Source: Microbacterium candidum
GTDB taxonomy: Bacteria > Actinomycetota > Actinomycetes > Actinomycetales > Microbacteriaceae
Direction: 5' to 3'
DNA: 64,000 nucleotides
Assembly (NCBI RefSeq): GCF_030315975.1
Contig: NZ_JASXSZ010000003.1
Coordinates: 367,079 to 431,078, forward strand
The first letter of the stretch is position 1, and each line of letters begins with the position of its first letter. The position numbers were made by a program, and so were the translations under genes. The notes under the pieces were generated by a model. That model had not been told where the DNA came from. It searched no databases and worked only from the letters and a program-made list of their open reading frames with translations. Positions 16,789 through 30,653 of this stretch are shown here, piece after piece.

Positions 16789-17580
16789 TCAGACGCCGAC
16801 GTGCTTCTGGTAGCGGACGATCGCCGCGAACTCGTCGACGAGCAGGCTCGCACCGCCGACCAGAGCACCGTCCACATCGGGCTCGCGCATGAAGCCGGCG
16901 ATGTTCGCCGCCTTCACGGAACCGCCGTAGAGGATGCGCGTGGCCGCAGCCGCGTCCGCGCCGAGGGCGTCCGCCACGACGGCGCGGAGCTTCGCGCACA
17001 CATCCTGCGCCTGCTCCGGCGTCGCGGCCTGTCCGGAGCCGATGGCCCAGACCGGCTCGTACGCCACGACGATCTCGGTGCCTGCTGGAAGGCCGTCGAG
17101 GGCCGTCTTGAGCTGTGCCACCGGGACGGCGCTCGCGCCGTGCGCCTCGAGATCTTCCGCGGTCTCGCCGACGCAGATCACCGGGACGAGCTCGTGCCGC
17201 AGCGCGGCACGGACCTTCGCCGCGACGACGTCGTCGGACTCCGCGTGGTACTCGCGGCGCTCGGAGTGACCGATGATCACGTAGCGGCAGCGGAGCTTCG
17301 CGAGGAACACCCCGGACACCTCGCCCGTGTACGCGCCCGAGTCGTGCACCGACAGGTCCTGCGCGCCGAGGGCGAACGGGATCTTGTCGGCGTCGAGGAG
17401 CGTCTGCACGGTGCGCAGGTCGGTGAACGGCGGGAAGACCGCCACCTCCACGCTGCCGTTCTCGTGCTTCGCGTCGCGCAGCGTCCAGTGCAGCTTCTGG
17501 ATGAAGGCGACCGCCTGCAGGTGGTCGAGGTTCATCTTCCAGTTGCCGGCGATGAGCGGCGTACGGGTCACTGCTGCCAT
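16789..17580 (-). CDS. tpiA: Triosephosphate isomerase
   Basis: 263 residues. It interconverts dihydroxyacetone phosphate and glyceraldehyde-3-P. Motifs are AGNWKMNLDH (catalytic Lys, about residue 15), VIIGHSERREY (catalytic His) and VVAYEPVWAIGSG (catalytic Glu), with GGSVKAANI for phosphate binding. Its start lies 13 bases inside the end of pgk, giving a coupled gap-pgk-tpiA operon, and a stem-loop terminator follows. Confidence 0.97.
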   Translation of the reverse strand: MAAVTRTPLIAGNWKMNLDHLQAVAFIQKLHWTLRDAKHENGSVEVAVFPPFTDLRTVQTLLDADKIPFALGAQDLSVHDSGAYTGEVSGVFLAKLRCRYVIIGHSERREYHAESDDVVAAKVRAALRHELVPVICVGETAEDLEAHGASAVPVAQLKTALDGLPAGTEIVVAYEPVWAIGSGQAATPEQAQDVCAKLRAVVADALGADAAAATRILYGGSVKAANIAGFMREPDVDGALVGGASLLVDEFAAIVRYQKHVGV

Positions 17581-18785
17581 CCGAGGACCTCCAGTCCGGG
17601 GAGTTTCTTGCCCTCGAGGAACTCGAGGCTCGCTCCGCCACCTGTCGAGATGTGGCCGAACTGATCGTCCGCGAAGCCGAGCTGGCGGACCGCGGCAGCG
17701 GAATCCCCGCCTCCGACGACCGAAAGGCCCTCGACGGCGGTGAGCGCCTGGGCGATCGCCTTGGTTCCTGCGGCGAACGCAGGCATCTCGAACACGCCCA
17801 TCGGACCGTTCCAGAAGACCGTCGTCGACGACCGGATCGCGGCGGCGAACAGCTCCGCCGTCTGCGGGCCGATGTCGAGGCCGAGTCCGTCGGCGCCGAA
17901 CGGCGTGTCTTCGAGGGCGTCCGCGGGAGCGACGACGTGGTCGGCGTCCGCGGCGAATGCCGAGGCCATGACCGCATCGACCGGGAGGATCAGCTCGACG
18001 CCGCGCTCGGCCGCATCCGCGATGTAGCCCTTCACGGTGTCGATCTGGTCGACCTCGAGGAGGCTCTTGCCGACCTGGTGGCCCTGCGCAGCGAGGAACG
18101 TGAACAGCATGCCGCCGCCCACGAGGATCTTGTCGGCGCGCGGCAGGAGGTGCGCGATGACACCGAGCTTGTCGCTGACCTTCGAACCGCCGAGGACGAC
18201 CGCATAGGGGCGCTCGGGGTTCTCGGTGAGGCGGTCGAGGACGTCGACCTCCTTCTCGATCAGGTAGCCGGCGGCCGACGGCAGGATCTCGGCGAGGTCG
18301 TAGACCGACGCCTGCTTGCGGTGCACGACGCCGAAGCCGTCCGAGACGAGCACGTCGCCGAGGGCGGCGAGCTCTTCTGCGAATGCGCGACGCGTCGCGT
18401 CATCCTTGGCGGTCTCCCCTGCGTTGAAACGGAGGTTCTCGATGACGGCGATGTCGCCGTCTTCGAGGGCGGCGACGGCCTCATGGGCCGACTCCCCCAC
18501 GGTGTCGCGGGCGAACGCGACCGGCTTGCCGAGCAGCTCCGACAGTCGCTGCGCGACCGGCTCGAGACTGTACTTCGCATCGGGCGCGCCGTCGGGGCGG
18601 CCGAGGTGCGAGCAGACGACGACGCGGGCGCCCTGGTCGATCAGGGCGTTGAGCGTGGGGAGCGTGGCCCGCACACGGCCATCGTCCGTGATAACCCCGT
18701 CCTGGAGAGGAACGTTGAGGTCAGCACGGACGATGACGCGCTTGCCGGCCAGCGGACCCAGGGTGCTGAGGGTGCGCAGAGCCAT
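17568..18785 (-). CDS. pgk: Phosphoglycerate kinase
   Basis: 405 residues. It makes ATP from 1,3-bisphosphoglycerate. The substrate-binding N-terminal segment VIVRADLNVPLQDG and SHLGRPDG are present, as are VLGGSKVSDKLGVI and the C-terminal nucleotide-binding GGGDSAAAVRQLG with STGGGASLEFLEGK. It starts ten bases after the gap stop and overlaps tpiA by 13 bases. Length is normal for the family. Confidence 0.97.
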   Translation of the reverse strand: MALRTLSTLGPLAGKRVIVRADLNVPLQDGVITDDGRVRATLPTLNALIDQGARVVVCSHLGRPDGAPDAKYSLEPVAQRLSELLGKPVAFARDTVGESAHEAVAALEDGDIAVIENLRFNAGETAKDDATRRAFAEELAALGDVLVSDGFGVVHRKQASVYDLAEILPSAAGYLIEKEVDVLDRLTENPERPYAVVLGGSKVSDKLGVIAHLLPRADKILVGGGMLFTFLAAQGHQVGKSLLEVDQIDTVKGYIADAAERGVELILPVDAVMASAFAADADHVVAPADALEDTPFGADGLGLDIGPQTAELFAAAIRSSTTVFWNGPMGVFEMPAFAAGTKAIAQALTAVEGLSVVGGGDSAAAVRQLGFADDQFGHISTGGGASLEFLEGKKLPGLEVLGWQQ

Positions 18786-18795
18786 GGCGATGGAC

Positions 18796-19903
<1,108 letters not shown>

Positions 19904-19909
19904 TGCACG

Positions 19910-20536
19910 CTATGACAGTACCAGGAGGCCCGAGGACTGCTCGCGGGCGACGGAGAACCGCTGCTGGACGTTCTGCCAGTTCGCGATGTTCCAGAACGCC
20001 TTCACGTAGTCGGCGCGGACGTTCTTGTAGTCCAGGTAGTACGCGTGCTCCCAGACGTCGAGGAGCAGGAGCGGGACGGTGCCCGCTGCGAACTGCGCCT
20101 GCTGGTCGAAGAACTGCTGGATGATCAGGTTCTCGCCGATCGAGTCCCAGAACAGACCCGCCCAGCCCGAGCCCTGGACGCCGAGGGCGGCCGCCGTGAA
20201 GTGGGCCTGGAACTTGTCGAACGAGCCGAAGTGGTCGTCGATGGCGGACTCGAGGTCGCCGGTGGGCTTGTCGCCCCCGTCCGGCGAGAGGTTCGTCCAG
20301 AAGATCGAGTGGTTGGTGTGGCCGCCGAGGTTGAACGCGAGGTCCTTCTCGAGCTTGTTGACGTTCGCGAGGTTGCCCGAATCACGCGCCTCGGCCAACT
20401 GCTCCAGCGCCGTGTTCGCACCGCCGACATAGGCCGCGTGGTGCTTGTCGTGGTGCAGCTCCATGATGGTCGCGCTGATGTGCGGCTCGAGAGCCGCATA
20501 GTCGTAAGGGAGGTCGGGCAGCGTGTACTTCGCCAT
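19910..20536 (-). CDS. sodA: Superoxide dismutase (Mn/Fe family)
   Basis: 208 residues with no signal peptide, so cytoplasmic. The metal ligands fit the Fe/Mn-SOD family: His in MELHHDKHH (about residue 28), His in [11 protein letters not shown] (about 75-80), and Asp and His in [13 protein letters not shown] (about 160-172). It converts superoxide to hydrogen peroxide and oxygen. An AGGAAGAAG ribosome site precedes the ATG. Metal choice, Mn or Fe, cannot be fixed by eye; the [11 protein letters not shown] segment is compatible with Mn. It lies between whiA and gap with its own terminator. Confidence 0.95.
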   Translation of the reverse strand: MAKYTLPDLPYDYAALEPHISATIMELHHDKHHAAYVGGANTALEQLAEARDSGNLANVNKLEKDLAFNLGGHTNHSIFWTNLSPDGGDKPTGDLESAIDDHFGSFDKFQAHFTAAALGVQGSGWAGLFWDSIGENLIIQQFFDQQAQFAAGTVPLLLLDVWEHAYYLDYKNVRADYVKAFWNIANWQNVQQRFSVAREQSSGLLVLS

Positions 20537-20625
20537 TTTCGCTTCTTCCTATCGGCGCCGCGCCGAGGCTCCCCGGCGCAGCGAGGGTGACGTGTTCATC
20601 CTACTGAGCGGCAACGCCGCGCACC

Positions 20626-20641
20626 GGCGGATGCTTCCGCC
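20626..20641 (-). terminator. Weak stem-loop downstream of whiA
   Basis: GGCGGA (20626-20631) and TCCGCC (20636-20641) form a six-base stem with a four-base loop 19 bases after the whiA stop. No T-run follows. It is a possible whiA terminator and too short to be sure. Confidence 0.3.
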
Positions 20642-20660
20642 TGTGACGATCGGCCCGGAC

Positions 20661-21629
20661 TCAGGAGCCGGGAACGCCGACAGCGGTCCCGGGGACGCCT
20701 TCGGCAGCGGCCTTCTTGTCGGCCATCGCGAGGAGGCGGCGGATGCGGCCCGCCACGGCGTCCTTGGTCAACGGCGGCGAGGCATGGTGCCCCAGCTCGT
20801 CGAGGCTCGCGTCGCGGTGCGCGAGACGCAGCTCCCCCGCTTCGCGCAGATGGTCCGGGATTTCGTCTCCGAGGATCTCCATCGCGCGCTCGACACGCGC
20901 GCATGCCGCGACGGCGGCCTGTGCCGAGCGGCGCAGGTTCGCGTCGTCGAAGTTCACGAGCCGGTTGACGCCCGCACGCACCTCGCGGCGCTCGCGCAGG
21001 GCGTCCCAGTGCGCAGCAGTGCGTGCAGCGCCCATCGCCTGCAGCGCCGTGCGGATCGCATCCGTCTCCCGGACGACCACGCGGGGCACGCCGCGGACCT
21101 CGCGCGCCTTCGCCGCGATGCCGATGCGGTGCGCCGCGCCGACGAGGGCCATGGCCGCCTCGCCGGAGGGGCAGGTGATCTCGAGAGCCGCGGACCGGCC
21201 CGGGTCGGACAGCGTGCCGGATGCGAGGAACGCCCCCCGCCACAGGCCCGCGAGGTCGGCGCGATTGCCCGTCGTCAGCCGGTTCGGGAGCCCCCGCACG
21301 GCGCGACGGCGCTGATCGAGCAGGCCCGTCTGACGGGCGAGCGTCTCGCCGCCCTCGATGACGCGCACGGCGTACAGGCTCGGTGCGTTGGGGCCCGATC
21401 CCTGCACCTGCACGAGCTCGGGGCGCACACCGTAGAGCTCCATGAGGTCGCGCGCGGTGCGGCGCGCGAGGATCTCGGAGTCGACCTCGGCCTCCACGGC
21501 CACGCGGTTCGCGATCGAGTGGAGTCCCCCCGAGAATCGCAGGAGCGCCGTCAGCTCGGCGGCGCGCGCGCTCGGTCGGGGATCGCGCAGCGCGATCAGC
21601 TCTGCCTTCACGTCGGCGGTCAGGGGCAC
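20661..21629 (-). CDS. whiA: WhiA, sporulation/cell-division DNA-binding regulator
   Basis: 322 residues from a GTG start (21629), preceded by AAGGAG; the upstream in-frame ATG would add 27 unlikely residues. The N-terminal LAGLIDADG-like domain is followed by a C-terminal helix-turn-helix ([29 protein letters not shown], of which [20 protein letters not shown] is the core). WhiA controls septation genes in Streptomyces and affects division in Bacillus. The genus here is not known to sporulate, so a role in growth and division is more likely. It is downstream of rapZ; the yvcK gene usually found between rapZ and whiA is absent. Confidence 0.94.
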   Translation of the reverse strand: MPLTADVKAELIALRDPRPSARAAELTALLRFSGGLHSIANRVAVEAEVDSEILARRTARDLMELYGVRPELVQVQGSGPNAPSLYAVRVIEGGETLARQTGLLDQRRRAVRGLPNRLTTGNRADLAGLWRGAFLASGTLSDPGRSAALEITCPSGEAAMALVGAAHRIGIAAKAREVRGVPRVVVRETDAIRTALQAMGAARTAAHWDALRERREVRAGVNRLVNFDDANLRRSAQAAVAACARVERAMEILGDEIPDHLREAGELRLAHRDASLDELGHHASPPLTKDAVAGRIRRLLAMADKKAAAEGVPGTAVGVPGS

Positions 21630-21702
21630 GGCACTCCTTGCGGATCGGCGGTCGGGACGATCGTCCAGCCTACCGGGGCCGCGCGCGTCGCGCGCGCCAG
21701 TG

Positions 21703-22572
21703 TCACTCACGACCGAGGTCGCGGTGCGCGACCCGCACGGACACGCCCGGGAGCGTCGTCAGCCGCTGCGCGAGCTCGCGCGCCACGGCGACCGAGCGGT
21801 GCTTGCCGCCTGTGCATCCGATCGCGAGCACCGAATGCCGCTTGTTCTCCCGCTGGTAGCCCTCGAGTACAGGGTGCAGCGCCTGCTCGTACGCGTCGAT
21901 GAACTCGCGCGCGCCGGGGGCGTCGAGGACGAAGGAGCGGACGGCGTCGTCCTCGCCGGTGAGCGCGCGGAGGTCTTCGATCCAGAACGGATTCGGGAGG
22001 AAGCGCATATCAGCCACGAGGTCTGCGTCCGGCGGAAGGCCGTACTTGAAGCCGAAGCTCACGATCGTGAGCATGTGCCTGGCCGCGCCCTGCTCCGAGA
22101 ACATGTCGACCACGGCGGTCGCGAGCTGGTGGATGTTGAAGGCGGAGGTGTCGATGACGATGTCGGCGCCCTCGCGGATCGCCCCCAGTCGCTCGCGCTC
22201 CACGCGGATGCCGTCGAGGATGGTCCCGCCGTCCTGCAGCGGATGAGGGCGCCGCACCGCCTCGAAGCGCCTGACGAGGACCTCGTCCGATGCATCCAGG
22301 AACAGCACCCGCAGCTGCTGGCGCGCGTCGCGCAGCGCGCGCGTCACATCGGGAAGCTCGGTGAACAGGTCGCGCCCGCGGACGTCGACCACGACGGCGA
22401 CCTTCGGCAGCGCCGAGCCGGCGTACTGCGTCAGCTCCAGCAGCGGCTTCAGCATCTGCGGGGGCAGGTTGTCGACGACGTACCAGCCCAGATCCTCGAG
22501 GGCGTTCGCCGCCGTCGATCGTCCGGCCCCGGACATCCCCGTGACGATCAGCATCTCGCCGGCGTCCGTCAT
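21703..22572 (-). CDS. rapZ: RapZ, RNase adapter / P-loop nucleotide-binding protein
   Basis: 289 residues starting [20 protein letters not shown]; the P-loop is GMSGAGRS, with Arg at the usual Lys position. The C-terminal half carries [20 protein letters not shown] and the conserved [18 protein letters not shown]. In E. coli RapZ senses glucosamine-6-P and guides RNase E to sRNAs; the actinobacterial role is less clear. The ATG at 22572 is chosen because an AGGGAG site lies 9 bases upstream. It follows uvrC by 65 bases. Confidence 0.94.
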   Translation of the reverse strand: MTDAGEMLIVTGMSGAGRSTAANALEDLGWYVVDNLPPQMLKPLLELTQYAGSALPKVAVVVDVRGRDLFTELPDVTRALRDARQQLRVLFLDASDEVLVRRFEAVRRPHPLQDGGTILDGIRVERERLGAIREGADIVIDTSAFNIHQLATAVVDMFSEQGAARHMLTIVSFGFKYGLPPDADLVADMRFLPNPFWIEDLRALTGEDDAVRSFVLDAPGAREFIDAYEQALHPVLEGYQRENKRHSVLAIGCTGGKHRSVAVARELAQRLTTLPGVSVRVAHRDLGRE

Positions 22573-22637
22573 CCCCCTGCGCTCCCTCATCTCGAGGAGA
22601 CCGTCGATCCGCGGTCCCCCGGCCCCGTGCGCCCAGC

Positions 22638-24533
22638 CTAGCGAGTGGCGAGGTGCGTGTGGACGGAGGCGGCGAGCTTGGGGCCGATGCCGGGGAGCTC
22701 CGCGATCTGATCCGGCGTGGCGTCCCGCAGTGCGGACACCGACCCGAAATGGCGCAGGAGCGCCTTGATGCGCGCATCTCCGAGGCCCGGGACCTCCGCG
22801 AGGACCGTCGTGATGTCGCGACGCCGACGCTTGCGCTGATGTGTGATCGCGAAGCGGTGCGCCTCGTCGCGCAGACGCTGCAGGAGATACAGCGCCTCGG
22901 ACGTGCGCGGCAGGATGACCGGATAGTCGTCTCCCGGCAGCCACACCTCCTCGAGCCGCTTGGCGATCCCGACGAGCGCGATCTCCGGGTGCCCGGCATC
23001 CTCGAGCGCCCGCTGCGCCGCCACGACCTGCGGCTGTCCGCCGTCGACCACGAGCAGCTGCGGTCGGTACGCGAAGCGCGCCCTCCTGCGTGTCGTCACG
23101 ACCTCGCCGTCGGCCGTCGGCTCCGGTTCAGGCTCCGGCTCCTCCGGCCTGTCGAGATAGGCGAGACGGCGCATCAGCACCTGATGCATCGAGTCGGTGT
23201 CATCGGTCGTCTCGGCGATCGAGAACGAGCGGTACTGGTCTTTTCGCGGCAAGCCGTCTTCGAAGACGACCATGGATGCCACCACGTTCGTCCCCGAGAG
23301 GTGCGAGATGTCGTAGCACTCGATGCGCAGCGGCGCCTCGGAGAGCCCCAGCGCCTCCTGCAGATCGGTGAGCGCCTGGGTGCGGGCGACGTAGTCGCTC
23401 GTGCGACGCGTCTTGTGGAGCATGAGAGCCTGCTGGGCGTTGATCGTCGCCGTGCGCATCAGATCGGCCTTCTGCCCGCGCTGCGCGACGGACAGGGAGA
23501 CCGCCTTGCCGCGCTTCTCGCGCAGCCACTGCTCGAGCTCCTCGGCGTCGTCCGGCAGCTGCGGCACGATCACGGTGCGCGGGATGTCGGCAGGCGCCGC
23601 GTTGCCGTAGGCGCGCTGCAGCACCTGGTCGACCAGCTCGGGGCCGGCGATGTCGATCTCCTTGTCGACCGTCGTCGCCCGCACCCCGCGCACGCGTCCG
23701 CCGCGCACGACGAAGTGCTGCACGGCCGCGGACAGTTCGTCCTCGGCGATGCCGAACAGGTCGGCTTCGGCGTCGTCGGAGAGGACCAGCGCGCTGCGGC
23801 TGAGGACCGCGTCGATCGACTGCAGCTTGTCGCGGTAGACCGCGGCGGACTCGTAGTCCATCGCGGCGGACGCCTCGCGCATCCGCTTGGTCAGTTCGCG
23901 CGAGAACCGCTCATCGCCGCCCGACATGAACGCGACGAAGTCGTCGACGATGGCGCGGTGCTCCTCGATCGTGACCTTCATCGAGCACGGCCCGCCGCAT
24001 CGGCCGATCTGGCCCGGGAAGCACGGACGCCCGGTCTGCATGGCGCGCTTGTACGACGCGTCGCTGCACGTGCGGATCGGGAACACCTTGATCATGAGGT
24101 CGATCGTGTCGTGGACGGCCCACACCTTCGGGTACGGCCCGAAGTACTTCGCCCCGGGGATGCGGCGGTTGCGGGTCACGATGACGCGCGGCGCCTCGTC
24201 GGCCAGCGTGATCGCCATGAACGGATACGACTTGTCGTCCTTGTAGCGGACGTTGAAGGGCGGTGAGAACTCCTGGATCCACATGTACTCCAGCTGGAGC
24301 GCCTCGACATCGCTGCCGACGACCGTCCACTCGACGGACGCGGCCGTCGTCACCATGCGCCGCGTGCGCTCGTGGAGCGTCCGCAGCGGGGCGAAGTAGT
24401 TCGACAACCGCGCGCGGAGGTTCTTCGCCTTGCCGACGTACAGGATGCGGCCGTCGCGATCGCGGAACCGATAGACCCCCGGATCGGTCGGGATCTCCCC
24501 CTGCTTCGGCTTGTACGGGAGCTGATCCGCCAT
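22638..24533 (-). CDS. uvrC: UvrC, excinuclease ABC subunit C
   Basis: 631 residues. The GIY-YIG nuclease domain is N-terminal ([25 protein letters not shown], partly quoted as [14 protein letters not shown]). A Cys cluster ([13 protein letters not shown]) and a UVR motif follow. The C-terminal RNase H-like nuclease has [13 protein letters not shown], and tandem HhH repeats end the protein ([19 protein letters not shown] and [11 protein letters not shown]). It makes both incisions in nucleotide excision repair. Its start is one base after the uvrA stop, so it should be co-induced with uvrA. An acidic, Glu/Pro-rich linker (EEPEPEPEP) interrupts the nuclease half. Confidence 0.97.
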   Translation of the reverse strand: MADQLPYKPKQGEIPTDPGVYRFRDRDGRILYVGKAKNLRARLSNYFAPLRTLHERTRRMVTTAASVEWTVVGSDVEALQLEYMWIQEFSPPFNVRYKDDKSYPFMAITLADEAPRVIVTRNRRIPGAKYFGPYPKVWAVHDTIDLMIKVFPIRTCSDASYKRAMQTGRPCFPGQIGRCGGPCSMKVTIEEHRAIVDDFVAFMSGGDERFSRELTKRMREASAAMDYESAAVYRDKLQSIDAVLSRSALVLSDDAEADLFGIAEDELSAAVQHFVVRGGRVRGVRATTVDKEIDIAGPELVDQVLQRAYGNAAPADIPRTVIVPQLPDDAEELEQWLREKRGKAVSLSVAQRGQKADLMRTATINAQQALMLHKTRRTSDYVARTQALTDLQEALGLSEAPLRIECYDISHLSGTNVVASMVVFEDGLPRKDQYRSFSIAETTDDTDSMHQVLMRRLAYLDRPEEPEPEPEPTADGEVVTTRRRARFAYRPQLLVVDGGQPQVVAAQRALEDAGHPEIALVGIAKRLEEVWLPGDDYPVILPRTSEALYLLQRLRDEAHRFAITHQRKRRRRDITTVLAEVPGLGDARIKALLRHFGSVSALRDATPDQIAELPGIGPKLAASVHTHLATR

Positions 24534-24534
24534 C

Positions 24535-27450
<2,916 letters not shown>

Positions 27451-27483
27451 CCGACAAGTCTAGGCGGGGCCTCCGACACCGGA

Positions 27484-27499
27484 TCGGACACCCGTTCGA
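27484..27499 (-). promoter_or_regulatory. LexA (SOS) box upstream of uvrA
   Basis: TCGGACACCCGTTCGA on the plus strand matches the actinobacterial and Gram-positive SOS consensus TCGAAC-N4-GTTCGA at 11 of 12 fixed positions. Its edge is 34 bases from the uvrA start codon. LexA binding here would repress uvrA until DNA damage. Confidence 0.85.
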
Positions 27500-27521
27500 C
27501 AGCGCCACGCCGACCGCGAAA

Positions 27522-27560
27522 GAGGGATGCCGCGGCGCGCTGTGCGCCGCGGCATCCCTC
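27522..27560 (-). terminator. Terminator of the 5'-nucleotidase gene
   Basis: A perfect 17-bp stem (27522-27538 with 27544-27560, loop GCTGT) starts 19 bases after the nucleotidase stop. On the minus strand it is followed by TTTC. It separates the nucleotidase gene from uvrA. Confidence 0.85.
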
Positions 27561-27579
27561 GTTCCGACTCAGCGTACGG

Positions 27580-30015
27580 TCACTTGACCTCGACCGTCAC
27601 CGTCGCGCTCGTCGACGGCTTGACCGTGTCGCTGCCGCCGTACACGACCGAGAGCGGGTGCGTGCCCTTGACGAGCTTCGGCAGCTTGATCTGGAACGAG
27701 CCCTTGCTCGACGCGGTCAGCGTGACGGCCGAGATGGCCTTGTCGCCGTCGTAGATCGTCGCCGTGCCGAGGGCCGCGGTGCCGTCCTCCGTCGTGACCG
27801 TCGCCGCATACTGGATGACGCCGTTGCCGTTCGAGTTCGCGAACGTCTTGTTCGGCGTGCCGACGGTCTTGCTGTCGGCCTTGTCGATCGCGACGGGGAC
27901 GACGATCGACGTGCCGGTCCGGGCGCCGGTGAGCGTGAGCTCGACCGTCGTCCCGCGCGTCACCGTCGCCGGCAGTGCGACCGACACCGACGCGGTGCCG
28001 TAGTCGTCGTACACCGCGGTGCCGATCGTGTTGTCGACGGGGAGAGAACCGAGAGTCTTGCCGTCGAGCGACACGGTGATCTCGGTGTCCTTCACGTCGG
28101 CCGCCGTCGACATGGCCCACGACTTCACGCCGAAGGAGACGGCTGCGCCCGGGTCGTACGCGTTCGGCGCATCGGCCGGGAAGCCGACCTCGACCGCGTG
28201 CTGCGCGTAGTCGACGGGCAGCGGAGCGGACGCGGCGAAGGCGGCCATGTAGTCGACCATCGCAGAGAGGTCGACCTTCCCGGTGTCGCGCTTGCTCGTG
28301 CCGTCGGCGAGTTCGAAGAAGTTGTCGCCGCCGGTCGCGAGGAACGAGTTCACCGTGACCGAGTAGGTCGCGGCGAGGTCGATCGGCACGCCCTTCAGCC
28401 ACATCCCGGTGATCGTGCCCTTCGGGGCGGTGTACGAGATCGTCGACTCATCGGCGGGCGTGCTCGGGTCGTCCTTCTGGAACTCCGTCACGTTCTTCTG
28501 CGAGTACGTGTAGGTGAAGCCCTCGGAGACGCCGAGGCGCAGGAACGGGCGCGTGGCGAGCCGGTTCAGCGCGTCGCGCTGCCACTGCTCCTCGAGCACC
28601 GTCTTGATCTGCGCACCCGTGAGCGTCATGTTGACGAGGGTGTTCGCGAAGGGCTGCACCACCGCGGCCTGCTGATAGGTGAGCGTGGCGGGATAGCCCG
28701 CGGCGTTGCTGCCCGCCATGTCCTGACGCAGGCCACCGGGGTTCATGAATGCGATCTGAGCCGAACCCGACTCCGGCTTCTCGGTCGCCCAGCGCTGGGC
28801 CTCCGCGACGAGGTTGCCGAGCGTGGATTCGCCACCGCGGTTCTCGGTGCTGCCGTTCGCGAGCTTCGCGCGGTTGAACGCGCCGCCGATCTGGCCGAGC
28901 GGCTGCGCGCCGAGGATGTCGGCCTTCTTCTTCGCCGCCTGCGCGATCGCGTCGACCGCCGGGTCGGCCGGGTAGTCGGCGACCCACGTGGTGGTCGTGC
29001 CGACCGTGACCGAGTGCTCCAGCGCCAGGATCTTCTGCGTCACGCCGGCGATCTTGCCGGCGCCGTCGACCGAGAACACCAGCTGGTTCAGGTTCGTTCC
29101 GTACTGGCCCGCCGAGACGACAGGGCGCTGCGTGACCGCGCGACCCTCGTCGCTCCACGCCTTCACCGGGTACTTGCAGTTGTAAGCGAGGTGCGTGTGA
29201 CCCGAGACGATCGCGTCGACCTGCGGCGACACGCCGCTGACGATGCGGCCCCATGTCGTGCCCGCAGCGGCGGCCTGCGTGCAGTCGGGCACGGCTGCGC
29301 CCTCGTGGACGAGCATGACGACGACGTTCGCACCGTTCTTGACGAGATCGGCGGCCGCGGCGTTGACCGAGGTCACGATGTCCCCGACGGCGATGTCGGC
29401 GATGCCGCCCGGGCTGACGAGCGTCGGCAGGTCCTCCGTGACCGCGCCGACGAACCCGACCTTGATGCCACTCATGTCCTTGAGCCACGTCGCAGGGACC
29501 GCAGGGTCACCCGTCGACTTCATCTTGAGGTTCGCGGCGATGTAGCGCCACTGCGCACCGCCGTACGGGTTGGTCGTGGCGTCGTAGGGCGCCTGGACGC
29601 GGTTGATGAGGTCGTTGTATCCCTGATCGAGCTCGTGGTTGCCCACCGCCGAGACCTCGAGTCCGGCGGCGTTGAGCGCGTCGATGGTCGGCTTGTCGTG
29701 CTGGATGAACGACTCGAACGTGGACGCGCCGATGAGGTCGCCGGCCGCGGCGAACACCGTGTTCGGGTTCTGGGCGCGCAGCTGCTCGACGGCACCCGCG
29801 AGGACCGCAGCACCCGCCTCGCCATTCGACGTGTTGTCGAGGATGCGACCGTGGAGGTCGTTCGTGGCGAGGATCTGGACGTCGGTCGTGGCCGCGTGGG
29901 CGGCGGGAGCGACGACGAGGCCACCCGTGACGAGCGCGAACGCCGTCAGCGCGGAGGCTCCGAGAGCGACGCCTCGACGGGTGGATGGGGGTGCGGAACG
30001 CGGACCGGAGCGCAT
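27580..30015 (-). CDS. Secreted bifunctional 5'-nucleotidase / UDP-sugar hydrolase family protein
   Basis: 811 residues. A signal peptide (about 1-41: Arg-rich start, hydrophobic core, cleavage after APAAHA) sends it outside the cell. The metallophosphoesterase domain starts with ILATNDLHGRI (Asp53 and His55 as metal ligands) and continues with GNHELDQGY and SGHTHLAYNC. A 5'-nucleotidase C-terminal domain (about 400-590) includes AFMNPGGLRQDM. The last 200 residues look like beta-rich Ig-like repeats (VTLTASSKGSFQIKLPKL). It should release phosphate and nucleosides from extracellular nucleotides. There is no LPxTG sorting motif at the end. A GTTCATC half-site like a Pho box lies upstream at 30141-30147. 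Confidence 0.9.
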   Translation of the reverse strand: MRSGPRSAPPSTRRGVALGASALTAFALVTGGLVVAPAAHAATTDVQILATNDLHGRILDNTSNGEAGAAVLAGAVEQLRAQNPNTVFAAAGDLIGASTFESFIQHDKPTIDALNAAGLEVSAVGNHELDQGYNDLINRVQAPYDATTNPYGGAQWRYIAANLKMKSTGDPAVPATWLKDMSGIKVGFVGAVTEDLPTLVSPGGIADIAVGDIVTSVNAAAADLVKNGANVVVMLVHEGAAVPDCTQAAAAGTTWGRIVSGVSPQVDAIVSGHTHLAYNCKYPVKAWSDEGRAVTQRPVVSAGQYGTNLNQLVFSVDGAGKIAGVTQKILALEHSVTVGTTTTWVADYPADPAVDAIAQAAKKKADILGAQPLGQIGGAFNRAKLANGSTENRGGESTLGNLVAEAQRWATEKPESGSAQIAFMNPGGLRQDMAGSNAAGYPATLTYQQAAVVQPFANTLVNMTLTGAQIKTVLEEQWQRDALNRLATRPFLRLGVSEGFTYTYSQKNVTEFQKDDPSTPADESTISYTAPKGTITGMWLKGVPIDLAATYSVTVNSFLATGGDNFFELADGTSKRDTGKVDLSAMVDYMAAFAASAPLPVDYAQHAVEVGFPADAPNAYDPGAAVSFGVKSWAMSTAADVKDTEITVSLDGKTLGSLPVDNTIGTAVYDDYGTASVSVALPATVTRGTTVELTLTGARTGTSIVVPVAIDKADSKTVGTPNKTFANSNGNGVIQYAATVTTEDGTAALGTATIYDGDKAISAVTLTASSKGSFQIKLPKLVKGTHPLSVVYGGSDTVKPSTSATVTVEVK

Positions 30016-30151
30016 GATGGCGTGCTTCTTTCTCGTGCGGGCAGAAAGCGGCGCATCTCGATCGGGCCCGGGTTCGGGGATGGCTCGAACGCGCCACCTC
30101 ACGAGCCTAAGAGAAGGCTGAAGATTCGCCTAGAGCAAGTGATGAACACAC

Positions 30152-30610
30152 CTATAACGGTTTGAGAAGGGCCGTCTCCTTCAGCGCGCCGGCGAACGGC
30201 TTCAAGGCATCGCGCAGAGCGGCGAGGGACGCCGCATCCGTCCCCGTCGCCGCCATCACCTGCACCGGGACCTCCAATGCCTGCTCCCGCAGTCGTGCAC
30301 CCGCGGGAGTCAGCCCGACGTCGAGGATGCGCTCGTCGTCCTCCCGGCGGGCACGGGTGATGAGGCCCTGCGCTTCGAGTCGCTTCAGCAATGGCGACAC
30401 CGTCGCAGGATCGAGCGCGAGCGCGTCGGCGAGGTCGCGCAGCGACCGCGGCGACTGCTCCCACAGCGCCAGCATGACGAGGTACTGCGGATGCGTGAGT
30501 CCCAGCGGCTCGAGGATCGGCCGGTAGATCGCGACCACATTGCGCGCAGCCGTCACGAGGGCGAAGCACAGCTGGTTGTCGAGCTTCAGATAGTCGTCCC
30601 GCGGATCCAT
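30152..30610 (-). CDS. MarR-family regulator, OhrR-like with N-terminal redox Cys
   Basis: 152 residues. The N terminus LDNQLCFALVTAARNVVAIY matches the OhrR type, with the reactive Cys at residue 15. The winged helix (about 40-105) has LRDLADALALDPATVSPLLK and the wing REDDERILDVGLTPAG. OhrR proteins sense organic hydroperoxides by Cys oxidation and release their operator. A perfect 5+5 AT-rich palindrome lies in the divergent promoter (30637-30648). No ohr peroxidase gene is next to it; the divergent gene encodes a small zinc-ribbon-like protein. The organic-peroxide role is inferred from the Cys motif. Confidence 0.88.
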   Translation of the reverse strand: MDPRDDYLKLDNQLCFALVTAARNVVAIYRPILEPLGLTHPQYLVMLALWEQSPRSLRDLADALALDPATVSPLLKRLEAQGLITRARREDDERILDVGLTPAGARLREQALEVPVQVMAATGTDAASLAALRDALKPFAGALKETALLKPL

Positions 30611-30636
30611 GTCTCACATCCTACGTCCACCAATAG

Positions 30637-30648
30637 TTAGTACACTAA
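30637..30648. promoter_or_regulatory. Candidate MarR/OhrR operator
   Basis: TTAGT-AC-ACTAA is a perfect inverted repeat around two central bases. It lies 26 bases upstream of the MarR gene start and 6 bases before the start of the divergent small gene. Such an AT-rich palindrome stands out in DNA of about 70% GC and fits a MarR-dimer site that would block both genes. Confidence 0.6.
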
Positions 30649-30653
30649 GGACT

